The notes below the pieces were generated by a model. It had not been told where the DNA came from and searched no databases. It worked only from the letters and a program-made list of their open reading frames with translations. Position numbers and translations under genes: made by a program. From assembly GCA_023213315.1 (NCBI GenBank), contig JAKCPI010000981.1, positions 124,001-188,000 on the forward strand: a stretch of 64,000 bases of DNA, written 5' to 3'. The first letter of the stretch is position 1. Each line of letters begins with the position of its first letter. This document shows, one piece after another, positions 36,201 to 50,000 of this stretch. Source of the DNA: Euborellia annulipes. Lineage: Eukaryota > Arthropoda > Insecta > Dermaptera > Anisolabididae.

Positions 36201-39200
36201 TAAGCATCAAAAAGAAGCTGAGTACATGGATAGATCAAGCACTATTTTTATTTCATTTATTTGATTTCAGTTTTATAAAGCGACTTATAGGATAAGTAAT
36301 ATTATAATTATTAAAAAATGAATATGCACGGATCAGCGCATAAAACGGTTAATTGATCTAAATACTGATATAAGTATTATAAATTAACGAGGGCTCTTCA
36401 ATAAAGTTGATTAAAAAATTAATAATACATGTGTAAAGCGTCCAATACACTAGCAAGTCTGGCGATTTTTCACCAGCGGCTCGGCTCGTGACAGCCCACA
36501 CACTAGAGGATTTGGCTCATTTGTAGGTGAGCCGAGCCGAGTCCGCCAGTGTATGCGGCCCTTGAGATGTGGAGAAGTTTTTACAACCATGACGTCACTG
36601 CTACGCTGCTTTAAAATTTCGCCCTCTTGAGACTTCTCTAACCAACACCGCTGCGGGGAGAGTGAAAGAAAAAAATCGCATCAGAAATTTTTGTTTAGTA
36701 TCTTTTAATCCCATCCCCCTTTAGTCCTGTTCTAGCTAGCTACTAGCTTCATGCGATTTATTTTCTTTTCTCGAATTTAAAGATAAGGTTTTTCATCATC
36801 ATTCTCCAAGAATCAAAAAATGACATGTGTTTCAAGTGAAAGAAAAAGGGCATTGGATAAAAGAATAAGGGAGTTTTTTGAGAATTTAGAACTTTTTTTT
36901 TTTTATAAATATATTATCATTCTTTATTGAACAACCCGTGTAGCTTCAAATAAATGAAATTAAAAAATCTAATCTACTTAGAATATTTTCTTAATCTAGT
37001 ATTACTCCTAATAGTGATTAATATTTAAAAATTATATTTATAAAGTCGTTAATCAGGATTTAGCAATGCTAATTTTAAAATTTTCTATTTTTCTAAGGAA
37101 GCATGTGAGATGTTAGTTTGAAATTATTTTAATTAGTACAAGTATTAATATAAGTGATTATTAGAAAATTTAACCTACTTGGAAGAGAAGAAGATAAGAA
37201 AGAAGAAAGAGTTAAAAAAAATAATATAAAAAGCTGTTACATTCCTCCTAAGCAATTCGCTATAAAATTAGAAATGAAAAGTTAGTATTTTTTACATTAC
37301 TACGGCGAATTTTTGCTATTAATTTATTAATTAATAAAATTTCCCTACAAGTTTCCACTTCCAAGGGACTGCAGAGACCTTTTTCTCATGATTGGCTTCA
37401 TCATTGCCTAAAAACCAAAATGGTTTTGTAATTTCAAGCTTTGCCTTTGCTATTGGCCGTTCCACAGGTTCCACAATTACGGGCTTCGGAGCTTTGGTAG
37501 GGACTTCTTCAGGCAGAGGACAACATGTCTCTTCAATTGGAGCAAAATCATCGAATGATCCCTAAAATTAAATAAGTTTTTGGTGTATTGTTTTTTACAG
37601 TAAAAATGATAATTTTATAAATTAACAGGATACCGGAACACTGCCATGAAGAGTACTGTCAGATTTCGGACTCTCAGGAATGGCAGCCAATTCAGATTCC
37701 GTGTCATCAGCTTCAATGGAATAACTGAAAAATTATTTTTTCCTATAAAGTAGCAGTATTTTTTTTTTTATTTTAGAAAAAAAATTTTTAACTTCTTTTA
37801 AATTTTAGGCTCTTCAGGAGGCAAACCTGTTCGCATGTTTTTGCGGATAAGATGGCGTTAGTGGTCTTAAAAATTTAGCCAAAAAGTCCAACTAATATAT
37901 AAATATAGGCTTATAAGGGATCTGATAATACCGGCTAATAGACAAGCCTGCCATCTTTTGCAAGAGTGCTGAAATATTTGGCCGTTAATTTTTTAATAAA
38001 TATGAAATTTATTTTTTACTTTGGTCCCATTTCATTTAATTATTATAGTTTGGATATTAATGATTTTTACTCTTATAGATTTTAAAAAAATTACAATTTT
38101 CATAAGAGTTTTTTTTTGCATTTTCTATAAATATAAAAAAAAATTTTTTAATTAATCGTATTATGTAAAATGCTCACGAATTTAAATCATTAAATGAAGT
38201 CGTATGACAAATATATTGTGTACACTATGAGGGGCATGTACATGTTAAATAAATAAAATAAATAAAAAAGGGGGGTGGGTGGGTGGGGGGGGGGGGGTTC
38301 GACCGGGGGGGGGGGGGGGGGGGGGTGGGGCGGGGGTGGGGGGGGCCAGAGAAAAAAAAGAGCATAAAAAATACTTTGAAATGCCTCAGTACTTTCGGAC
38401 TAAAGATTCAATGTGCCCTTAATACCCTTGAAATCCTATTTTTAATAAATATTAATAATTAATATTCACCTGGATTCAGGAATTTTATGTCCTAAGCGCT
38501 CTTTAGCACTGGTTGTGGAAGGCCTTACAGATTCCTCCCAATGGGTGGCCATCGCCACTCCCGGTGACTTAACCAGCCCATAAGCGCTTTTTCCCTTTTG
38601 TCCTCCAGAACTGCCACCACCACCGCTTCCAGCAGCTCCATCTCCTGAATAAAGAGGACTAAGAGGAGGAGTTTCGAAACGATCGTGATCCGGCTCCCCT
38701 CCTAGAGAAGGTTGGCTCACATCTAAAATAAAAACAGAATTAAAAATCAAATCAAATATCTTTAGGGTTAAATAATTTATTTATTACCTCTGGAACGAGT
38801 TGGTCCAGCACCCAGAGCAATAGAACAAGGAAGCCGTCTGCATTTATGGTGTTGTGTATCAAGAGTGTTGAGGACAATTCGAATTAAAGCTTGTAATTGT
38901 GTTGAATAAGGTTGTTGTCCGTATTGATACTGCATAAATCATTCTTATATTAATTGTATAATTTAAATAATTAAGAAGGAAATCTATTACCTTATAGAGA
39001 AGAACAATAAGAGACATTAGCCAACATCTTCGAGAGTGAGGTTCCAAAAACCAAAGGCTATAATCAGGCTGTTGGTGTTGCACGATATTGGCCCCCTGAT
39101 GGGGACAGGGACAATACTGAAGAACGACAAGAGCAGTTGGAACAAGGGACAAAGCCATTTCATGATTTTGATCCAAGAACTGAGGAAGATTTGAGAGGAA

Positions 39201-41019
39201 GACATTGAAAACTGGCGACATTCTGGAAATTGGAATAAAAATAATTAAAAATATACAAGTAATCGAATGGATGAGAGAAAGTTGTAGAGGACACACAAAA
39301 GACCCTCCCCACACCTTTTATCCCCTGCTATAATCGTTAGCGTTTTCAGTCCCTTAAATCGGCTGGCAGTAAAGAGCAAAAACCCCTCCAAAAATGGACC
39401 AGATCAGCAACGAGGAATGGAGAGTTTCATACCAAAAAAGTACATATGGGATATCCCTCTAGTTTGAATTAGAACCAATGAATTGGTCGAAAACCTGGGA
39501 ACAATTCAGGTGACATTGTATAGAAACAATTGGCTCATATACCCAATGTTGTGGGGCGATGCTTCCGGAGTACGGAGCCAGTTCCACTATAGAAATCAGA
39601 ACACTGTGCCCCAAGAGATTCTCTGTTCTTTATACCTAATTTTCAACGCTTTTGAAGGAGAATTTTATTTTCTGAAGGTATCACTGTTGCTATAAATCTT
39701 CTCGCAAAAATTAAAACTAGAAGATGACATGAGATTCAGAAACATATAATGTCTCAAAGGTACAAGAAATTTGGTGAAGAAACATGGCAAACCCTCCACT
39801 CCCCGTGGCCGATAGGTTAGGGATGTTGACAAATGTTAATATTAATAACCTAATAGGTGAGGGGCTTGGGTTCAGCCAGTTCGATGAATATTTATTTAAA
39901 TCATTTGCATATCAAATAGTGTAGATAAACGTGTCTGGACCCCAATATATAGAGTATAATGTATATAGTAATTATAATAAATTACGGTTAGAACTTTTTC
40001 TGGATCATATAGATATAGAAGGAACCGGAGAATAAAACCAGCTACTAGTGGACGCCTCTCACTTCAATTTAATAGGCGTCCACTAGCAGCTGGTTTAATA
40101 AGGCGTCCAGTAGCAGCTGGTTTTATTCTCCGGTTCCTTCTATAATTATAATAAAGTTTAGATGCCGAAAAGACTAAAAAAAATGCCTAACAAATTTCAA
40201 CTGACTCAGAAGTTTCGGAACAAGCACGAAACTTTGTCCAATTGACTGCAGATAGTGCTAACCCACAATTATCACAAAGCCGACTTTTCAGTAACATCAT
40301 TTGAACAAAGATCTGCACTAGTTGTACAATTTGTTTCTCAGCCTGATGTTGCCATTAGAGTTCTCTGACAGTAGCAAACAAACTTCTTAATGGTGTTTTG
40401 TATGTTTCCAAAGTTTAAAATTGAAATATCTCAGAACTATTTATTTGTAGGTTAGCACTATCTGCGCCAGACCCCTTCAATTTTTGTATCGCGAGAGTCG
40501 TTCTCTCTAAGTGTATGTACGTACAAGCCTTACTGATCAGAATGTTAGAATTCAGTTTATTAAATAGATACCTAAGTCTTTGAGGTGGAATATGAAAGCC
40601 GCGTTCGTTATGATTATACCCAAGCAAAAGGTACAAATGTCTCAAGACGATCCCTTGCGTCTTGGCCAAATGCTTCTCATCTGTCGGATAGGCTTGATCG
40701 GCACGGCTCAAAAATTGCATCAAAAGAAAGACGAGCAGATGCATCGTTTCACGATCAGATTCCTCGAGGTCGATAACTCGATGCAAGAAGCCAACCATCT
40801 CTTCACCGCCACCACCGCCAGCATTCAAAGAATGAATATGACCATCTGGACCAAAACCACCCCCGAGTTCATCTTATACACTAAATATCAACAAAATGAC
40901 CGAAATTAAAAAAAAAAAAAATAAACACTTAAGAATAAATATACTTATTTAAAAAAAAAATAAAAAAAATTTCTTAAGTAAATAAATTAATTCTTAAATA
41001 AATAAAAAATTAAACCCCC

Positions 41020-41050
<31 letters not shown>

Positions 41051-44000
41051 GATTTAAAATAAATATTTACAAAAAGTTTAAAAATATGTATTTTTAATAA
41101 AGATTATTATATTATATATCGATGTTTAAGATGTTAGCTGAAAATTTTAAATAATCTATTAACAGTATTCAAAAAAATAAATAAATAAATAAAAAATTCA
41201 TATGCAAAGCTTCAATTAAAATAACTATGCATTTTAATGCTGGCGACCAAAATGCGTTTCTATTTTATGGAAATAGAGAAATTTGGCATGCCTTGATCTA
41301 TGCTAAAAAGAAATTTCTAAAAAATGAAATTTTACTCAAGGGAAAGAAGAGAGATTTAATTTCTAAGGTCGTTTCTTTGTTGGCTGCGGAAATCTAATCT
41401 ACACAATTTTACAAAAGACAAGCAGTTTTTTTTTTTAATTAATTTAAAATCAAAGGTGCAATAAATTTAAATCTAAAAAATCTAAAGGAATCTGGAATCT
41501 CGTCAAAAATACTATAAAAAATGGCTATAAATTAAAATCTTTTAGGTTTATATGTTTTATAATATTTTTACTCACACGATTTTTAGACTCGGCCATTGCT
41601 AAATACTAACTAAATTATTTTAAATGATGATTAGATTTAAAATAGAAATTAAAAATGAGATTTATTTTTTTTTAATAAAATCAATTTGAGTTTTTTTTTT
41701 TTTTCAAAAAATACCAAAAAAATGATTTTTAATTTATAATATTAATTTAATTTTAAAGAAAAATTATTTTATTGATTAATTTAAAATATTTTAAAAATAA
41801 ATATAAAACCCATATATATGTATTATGAATAAAGAATAAAATTTTTTTTACTTATCTCTTATCTTGGATAAAAAAGTGATTCACATTTAAGAAAAGGAAT
41901 TAGAAATTATTTTCAATTTCAAAAAAACATATGAGAAATATAAAAATTTAAAATAGAGTCGGATTAAAAGGAAAATATTTCCCAAAAGAAGTAATTGATT
42001 ATAATAAAAAAATATTTATTATAAAAATTTCGGAAAATTTTTTCTTAAAGAAATCCAACTCTGATATCAACTTTTGATAAACAAACAGCTCAAACTAACT
42101 TCTTTTTTTTATTATTCATTAAATCGCCAAATTTCTAATTTATTGGAGTTGGAAATACTCCCTCAGACCGGAAATAAGTCATCTGATTTATTCAAAGTGA
42201 AAGGCAATACAATTTTGTTTTCCTGAACGAAAAGGAAACCTGTAGGACCTGTAAAAATAGCAAGACTTTTTAAATCGCAAACTTTTACTGAATGTTCCCC
42301 TAATTAAAAATTATAAATATTGTACAACGTTTCGACTGCTTATTCTGCAGTCGTTTTCAAGTACTGTACACTTGCTCCGACTCAAGCGAACTAACTTCTA
42401 AGAGACCGTTACGACCATTTTATATACAACTACTACAACGCCATCTCCACTCATTTCAATGAAGTTAGACTGAGAGTAGATGGAGCTGAAGTTTGTGTCC
42501 AACTTGAGAGAAATTAATGAAGATGGCGTTGACGTCGTTGTATATAAAATTCACGTAACGGTCCCTTAGAGGTTAATTCGCTTGAGTTGGAACTAATACA
42601 GTATTTGAAAACGATTGCAGAATAAGCAAGCAGTCGAAACGTTGTACAGTATATATATTTTTGATAAATAATTAATACAAAATGTGGTCTATAATTAAAA
42701 ATTCCCATCATAATAATAATATTAACAATAATTCAAAGCACCAAATCTCTAAAAAACATGTTTATTTAATTTATTGCCGCTATTAAATTTCTAACTCACG
42801 AGGATGTCATGAATGATTCTTTCTTTTAAAAAACTCACTTTATTAAAAAGTTGGCAATTACTTAATGAATAATAAAAAAAAAAAAAACAACTATTGTAAG
42901 TTAGTTTGTAATTTATACGAGTATATATACTGTATAAGTTTATATATATAATTTGAGCTGATTGAATATTTCTGTTCTGATTGTGCTGGCTAAATGTGAG
43001 GCCTGCGTGTGAGGGGGTGGAAGCACTTCGTCAGGCAATTTCGGCAGGCACACACGCTACCTGGCATGCTAGCGGACGCGGGCACCGTGCCTAGCAACTG
43101 ACCCAGTCCGAACCTCGACGACTTGCGTTTGAGGATCGGCGCCGAGTACTGGCGGCTGTACACCTTCTCTTTCTCTGCTGACAACACCATTATCGGCTCA
43201 CAATCCCGCAAAATACAACCACTAGGAGACCACCAGAGATCAGAGGAAGGAAGGAGCAACAAAGGCTACGGTACTTGAAAAAAATTGAACTTTTGGGTTT
43301 CCTTCAAACAAGCGGCAAATAAAAAGTAACAATAAGAATAAAAAAAATTTTTTTTTTTATTCTGAAACTCTTACCTTGAAAAAATGGTTGAGAGTTTAAA
43401 AATGAGTTTGAAAAAAAAGAAAGAAGCAAAATTATTTGGAAAAGAAGCGGTAAAAAAGTCATTCAAATTTTTTCTTCAAAAATTCAAGTTAACAAGACTT
43501 GATAAAACAGGGTGTTCATAAAATAACTTCTTATATTTGAATATTTCGATTAAAAAACAGTTTAAATGAAATTTCATAAGAGTGGTTCAACAGTCAAGAG
43601 AAAATTTATTTTAATTAATAATGAAAGTGCGGAATAAAAATGAGAAGCAATGTATTTATTTATATGGCGACATTTGGAAAAAATTTACACAAGTTCCAAT
43701 TGATGCTAAAACGTCGATATCATTTTAATAAACCGCTTAAATAAATGCTTGACCGGGTAAGTTTGCTACTAACAAGCTTCAATTTTCTAAAGCTCTCAAT
43801 CGATTGTTAGAAAATAATAGTTTGGGATGGGAACCGAACCACAACTGTTAGTAACAGAATCTAATAATGCTTTACCACTGGGTCATGTGTTAAGGGCGAA
43901 TTTCCACTTTGTTCCACTAGATTTTGTTATTAATTATTTATTAAAAATATATAAATACTGTACAACGTTTCGACTGCTTATTCTGCAGTGGTTTTCAAGT

Positions 44001-47000
44001 ACTGTAGACTTGCTCCGACTCAAGTGAACTAACGGTCCCTTAGAGATTAGTTCACTTGATTGCTCAGGCTCAAGTGAACTAACGGTCCTTTGGAGGTTAG
44101 TTCCCTTGAGTCGGAACAAGTGCACAGTACTTGAAAACGACTGCAGAATGAGCAGTCGAAACGTTGTACCGTATTTATATTTTTAATAAATAATTAATAC
44201 AAAATGTGGTTTATAATTAAAAACTTCCATAATAATAATAATAATAAAAACCTCAAAAGCCTTAATAAACACAAGTGATTATTATTATTGGTAATGAATC
44301 CTTATTAAAACTTTATTCGATTTATATTTTTTTAAATAAATATATATTTCGGGTTGTTAGCCCATCTTCAGTGTATAATAATATTTTTGTTATTATTTCG
44401 AATTTCCCGTGAAACGCTACATACATAACGTCATTTAAAAATATGTTTCACTTAAAACCAACAACGCAATCCTTGAATAAAATTAGTGCTCTTTTCGGTA
44501 AATATTGAATATGCTATGTTGAACCCTTCTCTTTAAAAAAAAGAATAATTTTTCCTTTTATAGATAAAAGCTATAATTTCTTTAAAAATAGAGATTTTAT
44601 GAACATCCTGTAATTATTATAAATTTAAAAAAAATGTGAAATGATCTTTCAAAAACAATTTCCAAGTGATTCTTAAAAATAAGAAATTATGCATATTAAT
44701 AAAGTGATGGTGAAGAAATTTTTAAATTTATTTTTATTTATGTTGAAATGATTAGAAATTTAATATAAAATCATGCTACTTTTACTTTTCCATTGAATTT
44801 TAGGATAATTTTTAATTGAAAAAAAAAAATAAAATAATTTTAGTTGTCTAACTTGTAAATATTTTATCAGATATGCTAAAGATGAGCAAGAGAAATTTTT
44901 TTGTCTAGAGAAACCCAAAAAAACTACATGAAAGTGAATATGATTAAACAACTATGCTACGTTATTATCTAAATTACAATATAAAGAGAAGATGAGGAAT
45001 ACCCAAAAAATATACAAAAGCCAAATTGCTGACACATTTTAGGAAAGACCCAAATGATGAGAAATGAATCAAAGCCGAGCTATTTCAAAGATTATAGAAC
45101 ATGAATACCTTGTTTGGACTCTTGTCGGGGGGCCATAGTGGCTGGGGCAGACATGGTTCTTTTATAAGGCCATTTAGGACCGAAACTTGCGCTTAGAGTT
45201 TTTACCCCACTCGATGTGCTGCCGTCGCTCTGCTGAGATTGAGAAATTGCTTCGTGTGCCCGATGTAATTTTCTAACAAATGTCTCACTGTTCATGTCGG
45301 TGTTTCTTAAGTCTGAAAATTTTAAATTATCAAATTGACTTACATTAATTTAAAAAAAAACAGCTTAATAATAATATTTACCTCTTAAGTATGTAATATC
45401 TCCCGATTTCTCAAGGCTAATTTGTGCTTCAAGGAAAAGTGTATCAAAACGATTTAAAAAAAAATCCCATGTGAGAATTTTACGATCACTTAAGCAATTG
45501 TGTAGCTGATAGAGTGATTGGAGTACCATTGGTCTGTCGACGATCACGGAATCGAATTGGGTCTCAAGACAAAGGATCAGTGACTGAAAAATAAAGAAAT
45601 ATCTCTGATAACACTAATCGACAAAATTTTTTTTTTTTTCTTTCACAAGAATAAAGATATGAGATTCTAGAAGTATTTTTCATGGTGATTTCAAATATCA
45701 TTTCAGTTTAAGCCCCATCAGGCACACTTTTAGAGAAAATAAATTTTAATACATAATGTGCTCTAAACGGGCTCTTATTTTGCATTTTTAAGATTTTTTT
45801 AAGGCAAAACCTCTTAGAAATATGCAGATAGTTATAATACATATAATTTTCAGTTTCAGCTCAATCGGAGGTCATTTAGGCGTGCCGCAAACGACTTTAA
45901 GTTTAGAAAAATCGACATTTTTCGGGTTTTTTTTTCCGCCTTGGACACCCCTAATGCAATTTTACCATCAAAAAGCATTTTTACGATATTCTATAGTTCT
46001 TTGGCTTTCCAAAAATCATTCATTCTTGAAAATCTGTTGATTATTAACGAAATTATTAACAAAATAATTAAAAAATAAATAAGTTTAGAGATTGCGGTGT
46101 AGGTTTTAGGTGAAACATTTTATACTGAGGTTGTGTTTATATGTGGGGTTTCACTGGGTTATGTGACCCCACATATAAACACAACCTCAAATTAAAAAAT
46201 ATATGGACCGTTTATTTTGAAAGTGGTGTAAGTTCATTTTTTTTAAATGAGAGATCACATAATTTATGCTTAAAATGATGTAAATTTTCTATGTATGACT
46301 AGCTAATGGTAAATTTCTTAAAAAATTCCCATGTTTTGTACAATTGAAAATTGGTCCGTAAATAGATTTTTTAATAAACAGATATGTTTACCTTTCATTT
46401 TCTCGAAACAATAGAAAATGGACTTACACCACTTTCAAAATAAATGGTCCATATACTGGTATAATAGCTCTCAAGGGTATTCCTATGAGAAAAGCTCCTA
46501 AAATAGTGTACTTTGGCTGCCTATCTTTTATATATATTTTTTTTTTCATTATTTTGTATGTATTATGCTATCTGCATATTTCTAAGTAATTATTAATTAA
46601 TAAATTACCCTGATAGCCGTATCATGAATTGTTCCCAAATAGAGAGTTGCTCGTTGTGCAACTAATACATCAGAATCATCCATCGAAGAGATCAAATAAC
46701 AAAAAGCATTTGCAAGAGCGCCCTGGAGATCATAAGCTGTGCGAAGAGGAGTTGAATCCATAAATCGGGCAATCATAGTAACTCTTTCCACTTAAAAATA
46801 AAAATAAAATTATCTATTAGATCAAGTTTTTACAAAATAAATGAAAATAGAGTAAAATACCTGCGATAAATCTTACTCGCCAATCATGACTATGGAATTC
46901 ATCTTGGATGACCCTCCAAAAAACGTCTGTTCCGCATGGGAGAGTTATGCAATGGAGTAAAACAGGAACGGAGACGGCACTCATATGAGAATGTTCGGCA

Positions 47001-50000
47001 TTGCACAATTCCCAAAGACTTTAAAAACAAAAAGAGAAATGTGGTCGAAATTGTAAAATTATTATAAGGCCTTTTTTTGAATTACAAACAATATTTTTTT
47101 AAGGTTATATTTATCACGAATGTGTTTATTAAAGTTTTTATGGGTTATATTATTATTATTATTATGGGAGTTTTTATTGTATTATTGATTGTATTATATT
47201 ATTGGAATAATTTATATTTAACAATATTTTGAACCATCTATGTTAAAAAATCAAATTCTAAAAACTTATTGTAATATCATGCTTTTTATGTTAACACTTG
47301 CTTTGATGATTGTGTCTAACTTCATGGAAACGAGTGTAGATGGCGCTGAAGTTTGTTTCTAACTTCATAGGAGTGTAGATAGCGTTGACGTCGTTGTATA
47401 TAAAATGACGTAACGGTCCCTTAGAGGATAGTTCACTTGAGTCAGAGCAAGTGCACAGTTATTGAAAATGACTGCAGAATAAGCAGTCGAAACGTTGTAT
47501 AGTATTTATATTTTTAATAAATAATTAATCCAAAAATATGGTCTATATTTAAAAATTCCCATAATATTTTTTTAAAGTCTATTAGGTCATCAGATTTCAT
47601 TTATTTAATTTGGTAGCCAATGTAATGTAATAATTTTCTACCTATAGGGACGGAAAGCAAACCACTGAGCCTGTGAAGTGAGATCTTTACTTTGCTAAAA
47701 GGAATAGGGACGATCAAAACGCTTATACTATGTTTAATAAAATTCTCTTAATAAATAAAATATGGATCGAATCTAAATGGCCTCGGATGCCTCTAAGGAC
47801 AGGTTGTTTCGACTCGCGTGCTAGGGGTCAGGGGTTCACTTCCCGTCTCAAGGGAGGATGATCTAAATCTAAATGGATAGCATTAATTTAGAAAAATAGA
47901 GACCGAGTCTAAATAGCCTCAGATGCAGAGACAGATTTTAAATAAATAAATGAAATTATAAAATCTCACTTTTTAATTAATAAGTTTTCTTGACACCAAA
48001 TAACGAATCCTCGATGATCTTTAGCTGCTTTAGTAAGAGCATCGCCGTGTAGAGTTAAGGCATGAAGACAACGCAAAGAGTGATATATTATGTCTGGTTG
48101 ATCGATGTTTGGAAGTTCCTAAACAAATTTCATTCAAGAATATTAAAACAAAAAAAAAAACAAAAATTAAATTAAAAAAATAATTATAAATTCTAAACTC
48201 TTATTAAATGATCTTAATCATTTACTATTAGAGCAAAATGAACCTCTCTATGTCTATCCATTCTTCAGAGAAAATTTGATTGATATATATAACCACTAGG
48301 TCCCAGGGGGGGGCGAGGGGCCGGGCCCCCCCCCATTGGACAACAAAAATTAAAAGTTTTATTTAATATTTTAAAACTAAACAAAAAAATTATAAATTTT
48401 TCACATCTCAGGATAGCTAAAACGCAAATTTCAATGCCTAATTTTCAAAAAATTTTCCATACCCCCTAGGGTGTTAGCCTTGTATTCCAAGGGTAGCGGG
48501 TTCGGATCCCAGACAGTTTTTAATGAATATTATGATATTATTTGGCTTTAATTTGATTACATCGCCTATATGGCGACATACGAGTGCAAAGGTTTAATTT
48601 TTAAAGGTCGCTCAAAATTTATTTTTATTTGATTCATATTAAATATTTAATAAATTTTTTCTTTTAATTAGTAAGATAATCGACAAAAATACACCACGAG
48701 ATGAACAAAAAAACAGAATACTGAAAGTATAATTATTGGGATTAGATAGATGTAGACAGCCAGCAAGAGATAAAAAACTTTATTTAATTATCGTCGACGT
48801 TTCGGAATCACAACATCTCATCCTCAGGACGATAAACTGTTAATGTTTCTTAGATAGATGATTTTGGTTCATACAAAAATAAATGATAAAATTTGCATAT
48901 ACCATTAGAAGTATATGAGAATTGCGTAGGGGATGGGTGTATTTTTATTTTGTGGCAAATGGGCAAACGACAGCACTGGAAGATTAAAAGACTGAAAATA
49001 TAATTTTTTAATAATTGTGATTTGCAAATTAAGGTACGATTTATTATATTTTCTCAAATATCTTACTAATTAAAAGAAAATAAGAATTTATTAAATCTTT
49101 AATATGAATATTTAAAGGTCGTTGAAAACATCGAAAGAAATGAGACAAACTAAAAAAATTTGAGGGACCTTTAAAAATTAAATTTTAAGTTGAAAATTTG
49201 AGAAACTTATTTTTTTTTTTAGACAATAAAATTCGACCATAACGAGAAAAAAATTTAAAAAAGAAAAAAAATCGATTTTTGACGAATTTGGAAATTTTTT
49301 AAAATTTTGATCGACTCTTAAAAAATTTTTTGAGCTCATCTTTGGAGAGGTCTCTTAAAACATGATATACTAAAATATTGTCTTACGAGATTGAAAAAAA
49401 ATTAGTCGGTTTTTGCCCATCCTATTCTTCACCTTCCCTACATCATAAATTTTAGGCCATTGGCCCCAATCCAGGTGAAATAAATATATAGAATAGGTCT
49501 AAATAGCCTTCGCTGCCGAAAAGAGCTTAAATGAATAACAAAAAAAAAAAAAATTTGGGCCCCCCCCTTGACAAAATCTGGGACCGCCACGTATATAACT
49601 CAAATCAAAATTAATAATACTGAATAAAATTAAAAAAAAAAACCGAAACTTAAGATATCAAAATATCTAATGAATTATTGAAAGAAAAAAGGTTTTTTGT
49701 TGATATTGATTGAACAGTTAAAAAGTATGAAAATTTTTATAGTATTTAAATCAGAGTTTAAATTTAAATATTTATTATCATTTATTTCAGTACTAAAAAA
49801 AATAAATATGACACCTTCAAAAGCTGGTGAATAAATTGAAGTTGTTGGGGCAGCTCTTCTAGCGTGAAACGGAACTTGCCAACGCTTGTATGCCAGAAAT
49901 CGACATCGTCATCTTCATCGCCATCCTCGACAGGGGCATCATCTTCGCCCACCAGAGTAGCTCTGGCCACTTGGACTTTGGCAGTAGCTGAGAACACGTA

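Larger units (their letters stand above)
30138..37724 (-). other. unc79: unc79 exon block 4 (nine exons, low-complexity middle region)
   Basis: Exons: 37634-37724, 37349-37561, 35798-36120, 33036-33273, 32602-32857, 32297-32386, 31469-31824, 31240-31411, 30138-30279. These are weakly conserved, probably disordered: EGVKMMVASPLLSISQAQ, a Thr-rich run, MLPIVMPLPSTPRPFGN, QQPPWQIDLQK, two copies of the short motif ERLLPIG (one each in the exons at 32602 and 31469), and FYGSPESPLSKMDIMTV, a vertebrate-shared motif. The exon at 30138 encodes eleven consecutive Gln before RQRTRKVGLYNATHPS. The 31412-31468 intron is only 57 bases and reads open, so its retention would not truncate the protein. Confidence 0.85.
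38470..43265 (-). other. unc79: unc79 exon block 3 (five exons, one uncertain acceptor)
   Basis: Exons: 43061-43265 (or 43061-43221), 40572-40872, 38991-39222, 38788-38929, 38470-38722. The first is GC-rich (VYSRQYSAPILKRKSSRFGL); a pyrimidine-rich acceptor before 43221 and a weaker one before 43265 are both possible, and neither matches the phase left by the exon at 45109. The second holds HLYLLLGYNHNERGFHIPPQ (human HLYVLLGYDQQEGCFMIAPQ). The third has VLQYCPCPHQG and SLWFLEPHSRRCWLMSLIVL, the fourth YSTQLQALIRIVLNTLDTQH. The fifth is a Gly/Ser-rich linker (DGAAGSGGGGSSGGQKGKS). Confidence 0.85.

Noticed and set aside
40580..40909. 109-residue plus-strand ORF opposite an unc79 exon
   Set aside because: It is the complement of a strongly conserved UNC79 exon (40572-40872).
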